From the NCBI GenBank assembly GCA_020249465.1, contig JADCFP010000092.1:1-51008 (forward strand): DNA of 51,008 nucleotides, in the 5' to 3' direction. This document shows, piece after piece, positions 1 through 9,960 of the stretch; positions within the stretch are counted from its first letter, which is position 1; each line of letters begins with the position of its first letter. The position numbers and the translations under genes are program-made. The stretch comes from Roseomonas sp. (lineage in GTDB: Bacteria > Pseudomonadota > Alphaproteobacteria > Acetobacterales > Acetobacteraceae). The notes below the pieces were generated by a model that was not told the origin of the DNA, made no database searches, and saw nothing but the letters and a program-made list of their open reading frames with translations.

Positions 1-1
1 C

Positions 2-289
2 GCGGGCAATGACTTGTTTTTCGTCACGGCTGCTGGGGATGTCGTGATTGAAGCTGCTGGTGGGGGTGCTGATACCATCATCGCCTCGGTCAGCATGACC
101 ATGTCCGATCAGGTTGAGGTGCTACAGATTGCAGCCGGCATTTCCGGCATCGCCATTACCGGCGGTGCGGGCAATGACATGCTGATCGGCAATGGGTTGG
201 CCAACACCTTCAACGGCGGCGCGGGCAATGATGTTATTCTGACCGGCACCACCACACTCGCGGATATCTACGCCCTATTCGCGACCTAA
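2..289 (+). CDS. RTX calcium-binding repeat protein, C-terminal part (partial)
   Basis: The reading frame is open from the window edge, so the true start lies upstream. The translated tail carries nonapeptide RTX signatures of the GGxGxDxUx type: AGNDLFFV at the very start, then GGAGNDMLIG and GGAGNDVI about 20 residues apart. In the RTX family these turns bind Ca2+ and form a parallel beta-roll in secreted proteins that usually leave the cell by a type I secretion system with an uncleaved C-terminal signal. The last residues (LADIYALFAT) are compatible with such a tail, but this is inference. The catalytic or adhesive part is outside the window, so the function of the whole protein cannot be given. 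Confidence 0.8.
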   Translation, partial: AGNDLFFVTAAGDVVIEAAGGGADTIIASVSMTMSDQVEVLQIAAGISGIAITGGAGNDMLIGNGLANTFNGGAGNDVILTGTTTLADIYALFAT

Positions 290-307
290 CTGTTAATCCT
301 GCACCCC

Positions 308-994
308 TCACACCGGCTCCAACCCCTTGGCGCGGAGCAGCTTCGCATCCGCGCCCTGCACCAAAAATGCCATGAAGGCGCGCGCGGCTTCCGGCTGCGC
401 GGCCTCGGCGAAAATGGCGGCCGAGAAGGTCATCACCTCGCCAATTTCAGCGGGCAGGGTGCCGATAATATCTATCCCCGGCACGGTCATCAATTCGCTG
501 ACCTGTTGAATGGCGAGTGCGACTTCACCGCGCTTCAGCAATTCTCCGGTAAAGCCCTGCGGAATCACGGTGGCTTTGGCATTCACCTCCGCCGCAATGC
601 CAAACCTTTCGATCAGCCCCGCGAAGAAAAGCCCGCTGGCGCCTGCGCGGGAATAGGCGAGCGATGGTGTCGCCAGCAGCGTCGCGCGAAACGCCTCCGG
701 CGTGCTGATATCCGGCCGCTTTGCGCCGGCCGCGACCGCGACACCAATGTGGGACAATGCCAAATCACGCCGGCTGCCTTGCGCAAAAACCCCCTTGGCG
801 ATGAAATCATCCACGGCCGCAGCAGTCAGGATCGCGATATCACCGCGCGCACCATCGGCGATGCGCTGGGAAATGCTCTTGGTCGGGTCAAACACCATGG
901 CGGGCGCCGGGTTGGTCTTGGCCCAAAGCGGCGCCAGCACGTCAAGCACGCCCTGAAGCGCCAGGGTGGACATGATGGAAAGCGGCTGAGCCAT
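308..994 (-). CDS. ModA-like substrate-binding protein without signal peptide
   Basis: The 228-residue product resembles periplasmic binding proteins of the molybdate type (ModA, SBP type 2): an N-terminal strand followed by SISQRIADGARGDIAIL, a central SLAYSRAGASGLFFAGL segment, and the late segment VALAIQQVSEL. The chosen ATG is preceded by AAGGAAC at a good distance. The N-terminus (MAQPLSIMSTLALQG) has no signal peptide, which is odd for a binding protein, and no modB or modC lies beside it. It may act in the cytoplasm or be a stand-alone sensor-like member; alternatively the export signal was lost. Ligand unknown. It runs toward the RTX gene and is transcribed alone. Confidence 0.7.
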   Translation of the reverse strand: MAQPLSIMSTLALQGVLDVLAPLWAKTNPAPAMVFDPTKSISQRIADGARGDIAILTAAAVDDFIAKGVFAQGSRRDLALSHIGVAVAAGAKRPDISTPEAFRATLLATPSLAYSRAGASGLFFAGLIERFGIAAEVNAKATVIPQGFTGELLKRGEVALAIQQVSELMTVPGIDIIGTLPAEIGEVMTFSAAIFAEAAQPEAARAFMAFLVQGADAKLLRAKGLEPV

Positions 995-1123
995 GGGGCG
1001 GGTTCCTTGAGCGGTGATCCTGCCAGAATGGCGCCTGCCAAGCCGCGCGGCAATGTGGCGCAGATCACCCTGAAATCGCCATGAAGTCAGGCTTTCATCC
1101 CCTCAACACGGAAGGAAAACTCA

Positions 1124-1405
1124 ATGATCCAAACGCGGCTCACCTTGGCGCTCTGCTTCGGCCTGCTCACCCTCGCCAGCGGCGCCCAAGCCCAGGCCCC
1201 CGAAGGCTGCGCCCGGCATGAAGCGCGCTTCGCTGGCTTGCTCGGCAAGGCACCGGAGGAGGTGCGCGCGGCACTCCAATCCATGCCCGGCATCAGCACG
1301 GTCCGCATGGGCGGGCCGACCACGCCGATGACCAAGGATTACCGGATAGATCGCGCCACCGGGCTGATTGAAAACGGCGTGGTGACGCGGATTACCTGCG
1401 GATAG
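1124..1405 (+). CDS. Small exported protein, peptidase-inhibitor I78-like
   Basis: The 93-residue product starts with a clear Sec signal peptide (hydrophobic LTLALCFGLLTLASG, probable cleavage after AQA). The mature part has two cysteines and the pattern LLGK...VR.GGP.TPMTKDYRIDR....NGVVTRITCG. This is the layout of the I78 family: a GK turn near the start, a DYR.DR core and a terminal CG. Family members inhibit serine proteases such as elastase. An AAGGAA Shine-Dalgarno sequence precedes the ATG. The length fits the family. The typical arginine-rich loop is diverged (VRMGGPTTP), so inhibition of a protease is only inferred. Confidence 0.65.
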   Translation: MIQTRLTLALCFGLLTLASGAQAQAPEGCARHEARFAGLLGKAPEEVRAALQSMPGISTVRMGGPTTPMTKDYRIDRATGLIENGVVTRITCG

Positions 1406-1481
1406 TTGCCGGCGGGCGACAAAAAAGGACCCGAAAGGAAATTAACCAAAAATTAACCACTGGCTGTGCGAATGGCAGCTC

Positions 1482-2615
1482 ATGCAGCCCCTTTTCGCCA
1501 ATCTTCTGCCAGGTGACCCAGCGCCCTATTTTGTGGCGCCCACATCCACTACGTCGCGCTTCACCTTCGACACGGCGGCGGGGCGCTACATTGTCTTGTG
1601 TTTTCTAGGGACGGTTGGCGACGAAGCCGGCCAGTCCGCCATGCGCGCCATCGCCGCGCACCGACCCATGTTTGATGATGAGAAGATCAGCCTTTTCGGC
1701 GTGGTGATTGATCCTGAAGATCGGGCGCAGAACCGCATTCAGGAACGTGTTCCGGGCATCAGGTTCTTTCTCGATGATGATCTAGCGATTTCCAGGCGTT
1801 ACGGCGCGGTGCCACGCGATGCCGTGGCGGGGCAAGCCGTTGCAGTCCGGCGCTTCTGGTTGGTCCTTGATCCGGCGTTGCGCATCCTGAGAATCTTCCC
1901 CTTTTCAACCGGCGGTGCGGAGCAGGCCGATCTGTTCAATTACCTCTCTGCCCTGCCACCCGTGGATAGCTACCCCGGTTTCGCCGTGCAGGCACCGGTA
2001 CTTTGCCTGCATAGCGTTTTTGAACCTGCCTTATGCGAAAACCTCATCGGCGTGTATGAAACGCATGGCGGTGGGGAATCCGGCTTCATGCGGGAGGTCG
2101 ATGGCAAAACCGTCGGTGTCTTTGACCACAACCACAAGCGGCGCAAGGACTACACCATCACGGATGAGGAGATCATTCGCATCACCCAGGCGCGCATAAA
2201 GCGCCGGATCTTGCCGGAAATCGCCAAAGTGTATCAGTTTCACGTCTCACGCATGGAACGCTACATCGTAAGCTGTTATTCGGCAGAAGATGGTGGCCAT
2301 TTCCGCGCCCATCGGGATGACACAACAAAGGGCACGGCGCATCGCCGCTTTGCGGTTTCCATCAATCTGAACGCCGAATTTGAAGGCGGTGAGATTTCCT
2401 TCCCGGAATTCGGTCCGCGCGGCTTCAAGCCGCCGCCTGGCGGCGCGGTGATTTTTTCCTGCAGCTTGCTGCATCGCGTGTCCCGGGTCACCGCCGGGCG
2501 GCGCTACGCCTTCCTGCCATTCCTTTATGATGAAGCCGCCGCCAAGCTGCGGCAGGAAAATCTCGGCTTTCTTGACGCTCCTGCCGGTGGAATGCAGAAC
2601 GCCGCTGTGCCGTGA
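1482..2615 (+). CDS. Redoxin-like domain fused to 2OG-Fe(II) oxygenase
   Basis: This is a 377-residue two-domain protein. Residues ~5-160 follow the peroxiredoxin/AhpC-TSA plan (LPGDPAPYF, then RYIVLCFLG, then SLFGVVIDPED). The peroxidatic cysteine expected after the core strand is absent: the site reads LGTVGDEAGQ, and C40 is misplaced. Residues ~170-350 are a prolyl-4-hydroxylase-like double-stranded beta-helix with the Fe(II) triad H277-x-D279 (AHRDD) and H331 (LLHRVS), and an arginine at 340/341 to bind 2-oxoglutarate. The redoxin half may therefore be structural or substrate-binding, while the oxygenase half looks intact. The substrate is unknown. It precedes the Pro-tRNA editing gene, with stop and possible start overlapping. 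Confidence 0.82.
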   Translation: MQPLFANLLPGDPAPYFVAPTSTTSRFTFDTAAGRYIVLCFLGTVGDEAGQSAMRAIAAHRPMFDDEKISLFGVVIDPEDRAQNRIQERVPGIRFFLDDDLAISRRYGAVPRDAVAGQAVAVRRFWLVLDPALRILRIFPFSTGGAEQADLFNYLSALPPVDSYPGFAVQAPVLCLHSVFEPALCENLIGVYETHGGGESGFMREVDGKTVGVFDHNHKRRKDYTITDEEIIRITQARIKRRILPEIAKVYQFHVSRMERYIVSCYSAEDGGHFRAHRDDTTKGTAHRRFAVSINLNAEFEGGEISFPEFGPRGFKPPPGGAVIFSCSLLHRVSRVTAGRRYAFLPFLYDEAAAKLRQENLGFLDAPAGGMQNAAVP

Positions 2616-2641
2616 AGCAAACTTGCGCGGCAGGAGGCATG

Positions 2642-3145
2642 ATGCCGGAGACACCTGAGGGCCTGCTCGCCCGCCTCATTGCCGCCGGCATTGCCGCGGA
2701 GACGCGCCGTCACCAGGCGGTCTTCACCGTGGCCGAAAGCCAGGGGCTGCGCGGCACGCTGCCGGGTGGCCATACCAAAAACCTGTTCCTGCGCTCCGCC
2801 AAGGGCGATGGCCCCTTCCTGCTGGCCACCTTGGAGGAATCCCGTCAGGTCTCCATCAATGCGCTGGCGCGCATGGCGGGGTCAGGCAAGGTCAGCATGG
2901 GCAGTGCCGAGGAATTGATGGGCGTCCTTGGCCTTACGCCGGGTTCGGTCACGCCTTTTGGGCTGGTCAATGCGTCCCCCGCCCGGATTCGTTTTGTCAT
3001 GGATGCCGGGCTGATGCGCCATGCGCGGATTTGGGTGCATCCCTTGGTGAATACGGCCTCCACGGGCCTCTCACCCCAGGATTTGCTTGGGTTTTTGGCC
3101 GGGCTCGGGCATGAAACCCGGCTGTTGGAACTGGATGGCGCCTGA
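2642..3145 (+). CDS. Prolyl-tRNA deacylase (YbaK/ProXp-ala type editing protein)
   Basis: The product belongs to the YbaK/PrdX fold, which hydrolyses mischarged prolyl-tRNA (for example Ala-tRNA-Pro) in trans. Family signatures are visible: GGHTKNLFLR with the catalytic-type lysine, the VTPFGLVN turn, and HPLVNTASTGLS near the end. An upstream GTG at 2612 overlaps the previous stop and would add ten residues, but AGGAGG at 2632-2637 sits only one base before the ATG at 2639 and four before the ATG at 2642. I therefore take the second ATG (MPETPEG), giving 167 residues. It is a housekeeping quality-control factor. Exact specificity (Ala or Cys) cannot be read here. Confidence 0.85.
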   Translation: MPETPEGLLARLIAAGIAAETRRHQAVFTVAESQGLRGTLPGGHTKNLFLRSAKGDGPFLLATLEESRQVSINALARMAGSGKVSMGSAEELMGVLGLTPGSVTPFGLVNASPARIRFVMDAGLMRHARIWVHPLVNTASTGLSPQDLLGFLAGLGHETRLLELDGA

Positions 3146-3217
3146 ACCGCGCCAAGGTGACTTGCTTCTGCGGCGATAGGGCGCATTTATGGGGCAGCAA
3201 GACCAGGAAGTGCCCCG

Positions 3218-4153
3218 ATGGAAGTGATCTTCGACCCCTCTCGCCCACCGCAGGGCGCCGCTGCCGGCGCCATCAAGGATGGTGACCAAACCACCTTCAT
3301 GCAGGATGTGGTGCAGGCATCCAATGACGTGCCGGTACTGGTGGATTTCTGGGCCACCTGGTGCGGCCCCTGCAAGCAACTGACCCCCGCGCTGGAAAAG
3401 GTGGTGAATGCCGCCGGCGGCCGCGTGCGGCTGGTCAAGATTGATATTGATAAGAACAGGGGCCTTGTGCAGCAGCTTGTGCAAATGGGCCTGCCGCTGC
3501 AATCCGTGCCGACGGTGGTGGCTTTCTGGAAGGGGCAGATCCTTGATCTGTTTCAGGGCGCGCTGCCGGAATCGGAAGTGAAGCGCTTCATTGAAGGCTT
3601 GCTCAAGCAGGCGGGCGGGCAGATGCCGACCGCTGATCTTCTGGGTGAAGCCAAGGCCGCGCTGGAAGAAGGCGATGCCACCACTGCCTTGCAGCTTTTC
3701 GGTGCGCTGGCGCAGCAGGAACCGGAAAATGCCGAAGCCATGGCCGGCGTCGCGCGCTGCCTGATGGCGCTGGGGCAGGAAGAACAGGCCCTACAGGTCA
3801 TTGAAAGCGTACCGGAAAAGCTCCGCAGCCATGCCGAGATCGCTTCCATCCGGAGCGCCTTGGAATTGGCATCGGAAGGGCGTGAAGCGCGGGCCAAGCT
3901 CGCGGAGTTCGAAGCGCGCCTGGCCGCTGACGCCGATGACCACGCGGCGCGGATTGACCTGGCCGTGGCGTTGAACGCCATGGATAATCGTGCCGGCGCG
4001 GTGGACGCCTTGATCGAAGCCATCAAGCGCGACCGTGCCTGGAATGACGAAGCTGCGCGCAAGCAATTGCTGAAATTCTTCGAAGCATGGGGCTTTGGGG
4101 ATGAGGCCAGTGTTGCCGGGCGGCGCAAGCTATCTTCCGTGCTGTTCCGGTAA
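3218..4153 (+). CDS. cnoX: Thioredoxin-domain and TPR protein (CnoX/YbbN type)
   Basis: The 311-residue protein has a thioredoxin fold at residues ~20-135 with a full redox motif WCGPC (C49 and C52), then helical TPR-like repeats up to the end. This is the CnoX (YbbN) architecture, a chaperedoxin that holds unfolding, oxidation-prone clients and passes them to GroEL and DnaK. E. coli CnoX has lost the CxxC pair. Here it is complete, so thiol-reducing activity is likely, as known for other alphaproteobacterial members. The gene leads a plus-strand run with a Lon-N-domain protein, a Trm112-like protein and a DUF971 protein, with short gaps, suggesting one operon. Confidence 0.85.
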   Translation: MEVIFDPSRPPQGAAAGAIKDGDQTTFMQDVVQASNDVPVLVDFWATWCGPCKQLTPALEKVVNAAGGRVRLVKIDIDKNRGLVQQLVQMGLPLQSVPTVVAFWKGQILDLFQGALPESEVKRFIEGLLKQAGGQMPTADLLGEAKAALEEGDATTALQLFGALAQQEPENAEAMAGVARCLMALGQEEQALQVIESVPEKLRSHAEIASIRSALELASEGREARAKLAEFEARLAADADDHAARIDLAVALNAMDNRAGAVDALIEAIKRDRAWNDEAARKQLLKFFEAWGFGDEASVAGRRKLSSVLFR

Positions 4154-4173
4154 GGCCGGCGGCACCACGCATC

Positions 4174-4836
4174 ATGCAACCCTTCAGCCCGCGTTTGGCA
4201 GACCTGCCGAGCGAAATCGCAGTCTTCCCCTTGACCGGGGCGCTGCTGCTGCCGCGCGGGCGCTTGCCGCTCAATATTTTTGAGCCGCGCTATTTGGCGA
4301 TGACCATGGATGCGCTGGGTAAGGGGAGGCTTTTCGGCATGGTGCAACCCGATGCGCGCGGCAAGCCAGCGGCGGAAGGGCCAGGACTTTATCGCATCGG
4401 CTGCCTTGGGCGCATCTCATCCTTCAGCGAAACCGATGATGGCCGGCTGCTGATTACGCTGATCGGCGTGGCGCGGTTTCGCATTCTTGAAGAATTGCCG
4501 CAGGCCGCCGGCGGTTATCGGCGTGTGCGCGCGGATTATACGGATTTCGTGACGGACTTGCTGGAAGCGGAACCGCCGCCGCTGGATCGGCCGGCATTGC
4601 TGGGTGCGCTCAAGCCCTATTTCCTGGCGCGGGGGATTGAAGCAAATTGGGATGCGGTGGAACAAACCCCCGATGCGCTACTGGTGACGATGCTTTCCAT
4701 GGTCTGCCCCTTTGATCCGCCGGAAAAACAGGCGCTGCTGGAAGCGGCCGAGGGGCCGGAACGGGCCGAAATGCTGGTCGCGCTGCTGCGTATGGGGGCA
4801 GCGGCCAATATGCCGAACCCTGGCAGCCTGAGCTGA
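4174..4836 (+). CDS. LON peptidase N-terminal domain protein
   Basis: The 220-residue product matches the stand-alone Lon substrate-binding (N-terminal) domain: [30 protein letters not shown] at the start, the middle [15 protein letters not shown], and a helical C-terminal part. It has no AAA+ and no Ser-Lys protease domain, so it is not Lon itself. Such proteins are thought to bind protein substrates, but their role is poorly defined. It starts 20 bases after the cnoX stop, which supports co-transcription, and a Trm112-like gene follows within 17 bases. Confidence 0.88.
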   Translation: MQPFSPRLADLPSEIAVFPLTGALLLPRGRLPLNIFEPRYLAMTMDALGKGRLFGMVQPDARGKPAAEGPGLYRIGCLGRISSFSETDDGRLLITLIGVARFRILEELPQAAGGYRRVRADYTDFVTDLLEAEPPPLDRPALLGALKPYFLARGIEANWDAVEQTPDALLVTMLSMVCPFDPPEKQALLEAAEGPERAEMLVALLRMGAAANMPNPGSLS

Positions 4837-4852
4837 AGAAGGAATTCATTGC

Positions 4853-5050
4853 ATGACCGAACCGCAACCGAAAGGCGGCGCGCTTGACCCGAAGCTGCTC
4901 GAAATCCTGGTCTGCCCCGTGACCAAGAAGCCGCTGCGTTATGATCGCGACCGGGGTGAATTGATCAGCGACGCAGCGGGCCTCGCTTTTCCCGTGCGTG
5001 ATGGCATTCCGATCATGCTGCCGGATGAGGCGCGTAAACTGGACGCATGA
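4853..5050 (+). CDS. Trm112-family small protein
   Basis: This 65-residue product carries the Trm112/YcaR pattern [17 protein letters not shown], then [19 protein letters not shown]. Eukaryotic Trm112 activates several methyltransferases. The bacterial relatives are small and uncharacterised or assist enzymes by contact. Only one cysteine remains, so a zinc site is unlikely. An AAGAAGGA sequence lies just upstream of the ATG. Its last bases overlap the next gene as ATGA, a sign of translational coupling with the DUF971 gene. Confidence 0.9.
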   Translation: MTEPQPKGGALDPKLLEILVCPVTKKPLRYDRDRGELISDAAGLAFPVRDGIPIMLPDEARKLDA

Positions 5051-5421
5051 GCGCGCCCACAGAAATCCGCCTGCGCAAGGCGGAAAAAATCCTGGAAATT
5101 GCCTTCGCCGATGGCGCGCGCTTCGCGCTGCCGGCGGAATATCTGCGCGTGGAAAGCCCGAGTGCCGAAGTGCAAGGCCATGGGCCGGGGCAGAAGGTGA
5201 TTGTGGCCGGGCGGCGGCATGTCGGCATTATTGGGCTGGAACCGGTGGGCCATTACGCGCTTCGCATCAGCTTTGATGATTTACATGATACGGGGATTTT
5301 TACCTGGGAATATCTCCGCCGCCTGGGTGAGGAACAGGAAAGCCGCTGGGCGGAATATCTGGCGGCGCTGGCAGCAAGGCGCCTCAGCCGCGAACCGGCG
5401 CGGCGCGCGGGCGGGGTTTGA
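5047..5421 (+). CDS. DUF971 domain protein
   Basis: The 124-residue product is typical of DUF971 (related to the N-terminal domain of gamma-butyrobetaine hydroxylase): [36 protein letters not shown], then the highly conserved [18 protein letters not shown] and [11 protein letters not shown]. This domain is found alone in many bacteria, often linked with iron-sulfur or redox genes; its biochemical role is not settled. The start overlaps the stop of the Trm112-like gene (ATGA). Confidence 0.9.
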   Translation: MSAPTEIRLRKAEKILEIAFADGARFALPAEYLRVESPSAEVQGHGPGQKVIVAGRRHVGIIGLEPVGHYALRISFDDLHDTGIFTWEYLRRLGEEQESRWAEYLAALAARRLSREPARRAGGV

Positions 5422-5486
5422 TCCTGATCATGGCAGGCTGCGCGACATCATCCTAGGCAGGCGCCGTTTTAATGAGGGAGTGCGCC

Positions 5487-6050
5487 ATGGACCGCGCCCG
5501 TTATGATCGCCTTGCAATCCTGTTCCATTGGGTAATGGCGGCGCTGATTTTCTACGCCGCAGCCAGCATCATGATCGCCGATGACCTGCCGCGCGGCGCC
5601 TTTCGGGATTTGATCAGAACCACTCATAACAGCGTGGGTGCTGTGGTGGTTGTGTTGCTGGTGCTGCGCATTCTCTGGCGCATGGTCAGCACAGCGCCAG
5701 CGCTGCCTTCGGCCATGACAGCGCAGCAACAGCGTCTCGCGAAGCTCGCACATCTTGGGCTTTATGCGCTGATGGCAGCGGTGCCTTTGCTTGGTCTGGC
5801 GACGCTTTTCCTGCGCGGGCGTGGCTTGGAATTCGGCTTCTTCAGCATCGCCTCACCGCTTGCGGCCAATCGCACCCTGTCGCGCAGCATCAAGGAAGTG
5901 CATGAATTGGCGGCCTATGCGCTGCTCGCGCTGGTGGCCTTTCACATCGCTGCCGCACTGTGGCACCAATTTATCAAGCGCGATGGGTTGATGGGGCGGA
6001 TGAGTTTCAGTGCATCTCCGCTTCGCATCCGCTCACCGGAGCTGCACTGA
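5487..6050 (+). CDS. Cytochrome b561 family membrane protein
   Basis: The product (187 residues from the ATG at 5487) has four hydrophobic segments and paired histidines in the b561 pattern: LFHWVMA in helix 1, THNSVG before helix 2, HLGLYALMA in helix 3 and EVHELAAYALLALVAFHIAA in helix 4, ending with ALWHQF. These fit two haem b groups in the inner membrane. Bacterial members move electrons between quinol and acceptors such as superoxide or periplasmic partners. I prefer the ATG at 5487 to that at 5472 because GAGGGAG lies seven bases before it. A hairpin repeat follows directly downstream, between this gene and the convergent kdsA. Confidence 0.88.
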   Translation: MDRARYDRLAILFHWVMAALIFYAAASIMIADDLPRGAFRDLIRTTHNSVGAVVVVLLVLRILWRMVSTAPALPSAMTAQQQRLAKLAHLGLYALMAAVPLLGLATLFLRGRGLEFGFFSIASPLAANRTLSRSIKEVHELAAYALLALVAFHIAAALWHQFIKRDGLMGRMSFSASPLRIRSPELH

Positions 6051-6056
6051 ACCTTG

Positions 6057-6107
6057 TTTGGTCGCTTTTTCCGAGCGGCCAAGTGTTTACACTTGGCTTG
6101 AAAAAGC
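6057..6107. repeat. Hairpin repeat, family 1 (copy 1)
   Basis: A 51-base element lies between two convergent genes. It has nested arms: outer GCTTTTTC / GAAAAAGC and inner CCAAGTGT / ACACTTGG. It is closely related to the two tandem copies at 18203-18314, but its outer arms differ by one base on each side in a way that keeps pairing. This supports selection for the folded form. Its position 7 bases after a stop codon suggests a role in transcription termination or 3' mRNA protection. Confidence 0.8.
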
Positions 6108-6125
6108 TGCAGCAGTAGCGCCTGA

Positions 6126-8629
<2,504 letters not shown>

Positions 8630-8723
8630 TCACGGATAGCGGCGTTAGGCGATTCTTGAGATTTGTCGGGTTTACTGCGGCGTCAAAGCCCCCAATCCCG
8701 TAACGCAAGGCAGGGAAACCCTC

Positions 8724-9050
8724 ATGCGGATAGATATCAGGCCCGACGGCTCGCAAATCATGATCCCCGAAGCGGGCGATCTGGTGCGCCTGACGCGCGA
8801 TGAACCGGGACCGATCGTGACCGCCCATGCAGGGGAATGGGGGCGGATTATCCGGGTTACATCCCGAAATACGCTCGATATCCAGCTTGCCGGCTTTTCG
8901 CGCCCGCGCGGTGTTGCCATGGCGCTGGTGAGCGATTTTCCGGCGATCAATGTGGTCCCCTGCGATGGGCGCGGCTTGCCGACCGATGGTAAGCATTGGG
9001 GGTCTTGGGAAGAACGCCGGGGTGGAGGGGCGGCCCGGGCGCGGCGTTAA
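8724..9050 (+). CDS. Conserved hypothetical protein, beta-rich
   Basis: The product has 108 residues, of which about the first 85 look folded: IMIPEAGDLVRLTRDEPGPIV, AGEWGRIIRV and LDIQLAGFSRPRGVA suggest an SH3- or KOW-like beta barrel. The rest is a Gly/Arg-rich tail (ERRGGGAARARR). I do not recognise a named family. AAGGCAGGG precedes the ATG. It is divergent from pyrG and converges on the TPR gene: both stops are read from the same TTAA at 9047-9050. Function unknown. Confidence 0.6.
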   Translation: MRIDIRPDGSQIMIPEAGDLVRLTRDEPGPIVTAHAGEWGRIIRVTSRNTLDIQLAGFSRPRGVAMALVSDFPAINVVPCDGRGLPTDGKHWGSWEERRGGGAARARR

Positions 9051-9877
9051 CGCTGGCTTGGCCCCGCTTCGATCAGCGCCAAATTCTGCGCTGCCAGATC
9101 TGCAGCCGCGCTATCCGGGGCCAGTTCCAGCACCCTTTCCCAATCGCGCCGCGCAGCTTCAGCCTCGCCGCGCAATTGGCGCAGAATGCCGCGTTCCAAA
9201 AGCGCTTCCACATTGCGCGGCGCAAGCCTGAGCGCGGTGGTGATGCTGTCTTCCGCTGGGCGCAGGCTTTCCATCTGGCGCTGAGCGGCGGCGCGCCAAA
9301 TCCAGGCCTCGGCACGATCCGCATCCAGCACCACTGCCAAATCCAGATCAGCGAGCGCCCCCGGCACTTGCCCGAGCGTAAGCCGCGCCATGGCGCGTTC
9401 CAGCAACAAATCCGGGTCTTGCGGCGTCAGTGCCAGCGCCAAGCTTGCGGCGGCAACGGCGCGTTGTGCCTTACCCGCGGCGCGCCAAGCTTCCGCCGCC
9501 TGGCCAAACACCGCCGCGCGCGCGGCAAGCCCGGCTTCACTGCGCGCCGCGATGCGTTCCAAAGCTTCCGCCGCCGCATCAGCCTCCCCGAGGCTAAGCT
9601 GAGCCAGCGCTTCGCATTGCGCGGCGCCTTCGCCACCGCCCTGCATATGCCAATCCCGCGCAAAGCCGCGCGCGCCGGCAGGGTCCACCAATAGCAAATC
9701 AAGACAGCGCGCATATTCGGGGGCTTGGGAAAGCCGGGGCGGTTCCGGCGGGACCGGCAAGCCCGCATCCTGCTGCGCTGAGGAAAGCACGCCCGAAAGC
9801 CACAAGCCCCCGGCCGCGCCCAAAACCAGCAGCGCCGATGCAACCCCAATCAGCTTCATGGGCTTTTGAACCATCAC
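9047..9877 (-). CDS. TPR repeat protein with N-terminal membrane anchor
   Basis: The product (276 residues) has an N-terminal hydrophobic segment (LIGVASALLVLGAAGGLWL) that looks like an uncleaved anchor or signal, a Pro-rich linker, and then at least four tetratricopeptide-like helical hairpins. Recognisable units are ALALTPQDPDLLLERAMARLTLGQ, VLDADRAEAWIWRAAA and ALRLAPRNVEALLERGILRQ. TPR repeats bind partner proteins. The partner here is not evident. The start is uncertain: GTG at 9877, ATG at 9874 or ATG at 9859 all keep the hydrophobic segment. It is divergent from the SDR gene. Confidence 0.75.
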   Translation of the reverse strand: MMVQKPMKLIGVASALLVLGAAGGLWLSGVLSSAQQDAGLPVPPEPPRLSQAPEYARCLDLLLVDPAGARGFARDWHMQGGGEGAAQCEALAQLSLGEADAAAEALERIAARSEAGLAARAAVFGQAAEAWRAAGKAQRAVAAASLALALTPQDPDLLLERAMARLTLGQVPGALADLDLAVVLDADRAEAWIWRAAAQRQMESLRPAEDSITTALRLAPRNVEALLERGILRQLRGEAEAARRDWERVLELAPDSAAADLAAQNLALIEAGPSQR

Positions 9878-9960
9878 GCCATATTTAGCGCAGTCTGCAC
9901 GCTATGGTAGCGTGACGTCTGGTGGATCGATTTTTTATGATCGCGCGTGGCGGAAAAACC

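Noticed and set aside
2612-2641. GTG at 2612 as the start of the Pro-tRNA editing gene
   Set aside because: It overlaps the upstream stop but has no ribosome-binding site, whereas AGGAGG stands just before the ATG pair at 2639-2644.
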